Source: Puniceicoccaceae bacterium
Lineage (GTDB): Bacteria; Verrucomicrobiota; Verrucomicrobiia; Opitutales; Coraliomargaritaceae
Direction: 5' to 3'
DNA length: 39,866 nt
Assembly: GCA_902603705.1 (NCBI GenBank)
Contig: CACKVQ010000012.1
Location: forward strand, 1 to 39,866
The position numbers were made by a program, and so were the translations under genes. Position 1 is the first letter of the stretch. Each line of letters starts with the position of its first letter. A model generated the notes under the pieces. It was not told the DNA's origin, made no database searches, and saw nothing but the letters and a program-made list of their open reading frames with translations. Of the stretch, positions 38,514 to 39,866 are shown piece by piece.

Positions 38514-39866
38514 TTACTTTTCTCCCTCAACGGGCACATCATTTTTAGGTAATATATTGGTGTCAGTTTCTGTTTCAGCTTCAGACTCTGCCCCAATATT
38601 GGTACTATCAATATTAATATCCTTTATAATATTAGTTGTTTTGAGCTCCGAATTAATTATCTCAGGCTCTATTTTACTTTGAATCGTAGTCTGAGATTTA
38701 GAAACTTCTTTTTCAGTCGTTTCCTTTATCATTTGAACCTTCGGTTTTGGAACTGGCATTGGAGGGGGAGCAAACAGGCGCCCGTCGCCGTATTCAGTGA
38801 CGTATCCCTCGGTGATCAACCAGCGAAGATCTAGCATCAATTGGCGAAGCTTAAGCTCCTCTTCTTTGCTTAAAATGCTCTTGGGTGTCGCCTCGGTTGA
38901 AGCTTGTGCGTTTTCAATTATTTTAGGTGTATTTTCTTTAGAAGTGGTAACTTCTGTTTGAATTTCGTCTGCCACTATACTATCGGCCTCCGAATTGGCT
39001 TCAGATTCTGCTTTGGCTTGAGACTTAACTTTTGCGGCAGCCTCAACTTCAGCTTCGGTCACTTTAAGTTTTTCAGGATTCTGTTTCTCTGTATCTACAC
39101 CAATATAATCTTTGGGTAGTTTTGAAGCAGGTAAATCCGGATGTTTTTCAATGAAATTGATCAGGTCACGTATCGAATCAGTAAACACGCTTGTACTGTC
39201 GCGAAATTTTCTTTTTACAGCGCAGACGAATGATACGCCTTTTGTTCCTTTTTTATAAACGGCAAATTTCTGGCGACGCAGACGACCACGAATATTATTG
39301 GCTGTGTCGAGTGGAAAGTGCTTTTGCCGTTCGACGTAGGCCTCTACTGAGCGCCGTATATTGCCCTTAGGTAGACGTTCTATATCACGCCCTGCAAAAC
39401 GTATACTTTCATTTGAACCGACGACCTTATCCTTATGATTATTCAATAGATATTCACGGGCACTACCGAGTGTTTCAAAAGATATTTTTTCGATTTTTTG
39501 TGAATCCTTTACAATATAGCGAGTAGCTTTCTTCATTGATTCTAGCCATGCATCAATTTGCTCTTGTTCTTTTAGACTTTCAATTTTGGAGCTGAATCGT
39601 TCGAAGGACATGCCATTGATTCGTGTGGTAAAGTGACGCTGTAGAAATTCTTGATAACGATGATAATTAGGTGGTCCTAATAGCTCGCCGGTTATCGTAC
39701 AACGGTTGACCATAAGAAAGCTGCCCTTGGGCGGATCAATTTCGATCTCTTCTTTTTCAAAGAATAAATCGATATGATGCTTCATCACATAACTGACTGC
39801 TTCTTCTTCAGTTTCAAAGGGCAAATGTCCTGGCACGGAGTAGTATAGATTAGTTTTTTCTACACC
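38514..39866 (-). CDS. Unknown protein with a low-complexity C-terminal half (5' end outside window)
   Basis: The frame is open through the right edge, so at least 450 residues are encoded. GTG 39836 is not needed as a start, because the upstream codons (GVEKTNLYYSV) fit the protein. The visible N-terminal part (PFETEEEAVSYVMKHHIDLF, PPKGSFLMVNRCTITGELLG, YHRYQEFLQRHF) and the basic middle (NIRGRLRRQKFAVYKKGTKG) look globular. From about residue 250 of the visible chain it is rich in Glu, Ala, Ser, Thr and Lys, with one ordered island (LRQLMLDLRWLITEGYVTEY) before a Pro-rich stretch. I do not recognise the family, though it resembles conserved Verrucomicrobiota unknowns. Basic core plus long disordered tail suggests nucleic-acid or ribosome contact, which is only inference. 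Confidence 0.8.
   Translation of the reverse strand, partial: GVEKTNLYYSVPGHLPFETEEEAVSYVMKHHIDLFFEKEEIEIDPPKGSFLMVNRCTITGELLGPPNYHRYQEFLQRHFTTRINGMSFERFSSKIESLKEQEQIDAWLESMKKATRYIVKDSQKIEKISFETLGSAREYLLNNHKDKVVGSNESIRFAGRDIERLPKGNIRRSVEAYVERQKHFPLDTANNIRGRLRRQKFAVYKKGTKGVSFVCAVKRKFRDSTSVFTDSIRDLINFIEKHPDLPASKLPKDYIGVDTEKQNPEKLKVTEAEVEAAAKVKSQAKAESEANSEADSIVADEIQTEVTTSKENTPKIIENAQASTEATPKSILSKEEELKLRQLMLDLRWLITEGYVTEYGDGRLFAPPPMPVPKPKVQMIKETTEKEVSKSQTTIQSKIEPEIINSELKTTNIIKDINIDSTNIGAESEAETETDTNILPKNDVPVEGEK

Overview
The window looks like a chromosomal segment of a marine-type Verrucomicrobiota bacterium, probably class Opitutae. This is inferred from gene content and protein style: an LL-diaminopimelate aminotransferase-like enzyme, a nickel superoxide dismutase, secreted proteins with repeated 'AERDA' coiled-coil modules, A/T-rich leaders almost without Shine-Dalgarno sequences, and dense single-copy housekeeping genes. 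No rRNA, tRNA, CRISPR array, insertion sequence or phage gene was recognised. No stretch longer than about 300 bases lacks a gene.

Layout. 1-147 is the 3' end of a probable glgC. 239-1825 is the only accessory-looking part: a decayed secreted pentapeptide-repeat gene, then a second broken coiled-coil/Glu-Pro-repeat reading frame. 1907-7842 is a minus-strand run (rsuA/rluB-type pseudouridine synthase, nadK, cca, polA, in transcription order). 7941-12386 is a plus-strand run: fabG, acpP, an intrinsic terminator, fabF, hisH, citrate synthase. A convergent aminotransferase (dapL-like) follows, then the plus-strand cofactor cluster panC-nadB-panE (13728-17124). Next, on the minus strand, come a Ni-SOD with a Sec signal peptide and the translationally coupled pair leuB-alaS. 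After a plus-strand M42 aminopeptidase comes a minus-strand block read from 29136 down to 23013: an acidic unknown protein, a terminator, ffh, a bifunctional-nuclease-family protein, a DusB-like enzyme, sucC and sucD. pyrD (plus) converges on the 2-oxoglutarate dehydrogenase operon sucA-sucB-lpd (minus). The window closes with an amidohydrolase, a Fpg/MutM glycosylase with an altered zinc finger, aroK, and a large unknown protein that runs off the right end.

How the genes fit together. Citrate synthase, SucAB-Lpd and SucCD cover three steps of the TCA cycle. FabG, AcpP and FabF form a fatty-acid synthesis core. PanC/PanE (CoA), NadB/NadK (NAD(P)), HisH, LeuB, AroK, PyrD and the DapL-like enzyme are biosynthetic. 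PolA and Fpg act on DNA, while Cca, AlaS, Dus and the RsuA-type enzyme act on tRNA or rRNA. Most of the window is therefore ordinary core genome. The most interesting points are the exported Ni-SOD, whose predicted signal-peptidase site would expose the nickel-binding N-terminal histidine; the 27-pentapeptide gene broken by one frameshift and two probable CAA-to-TAA changes; the near absence of Shine-Dalgarno sequences; and the zinc-finger substitutions in Fpg.
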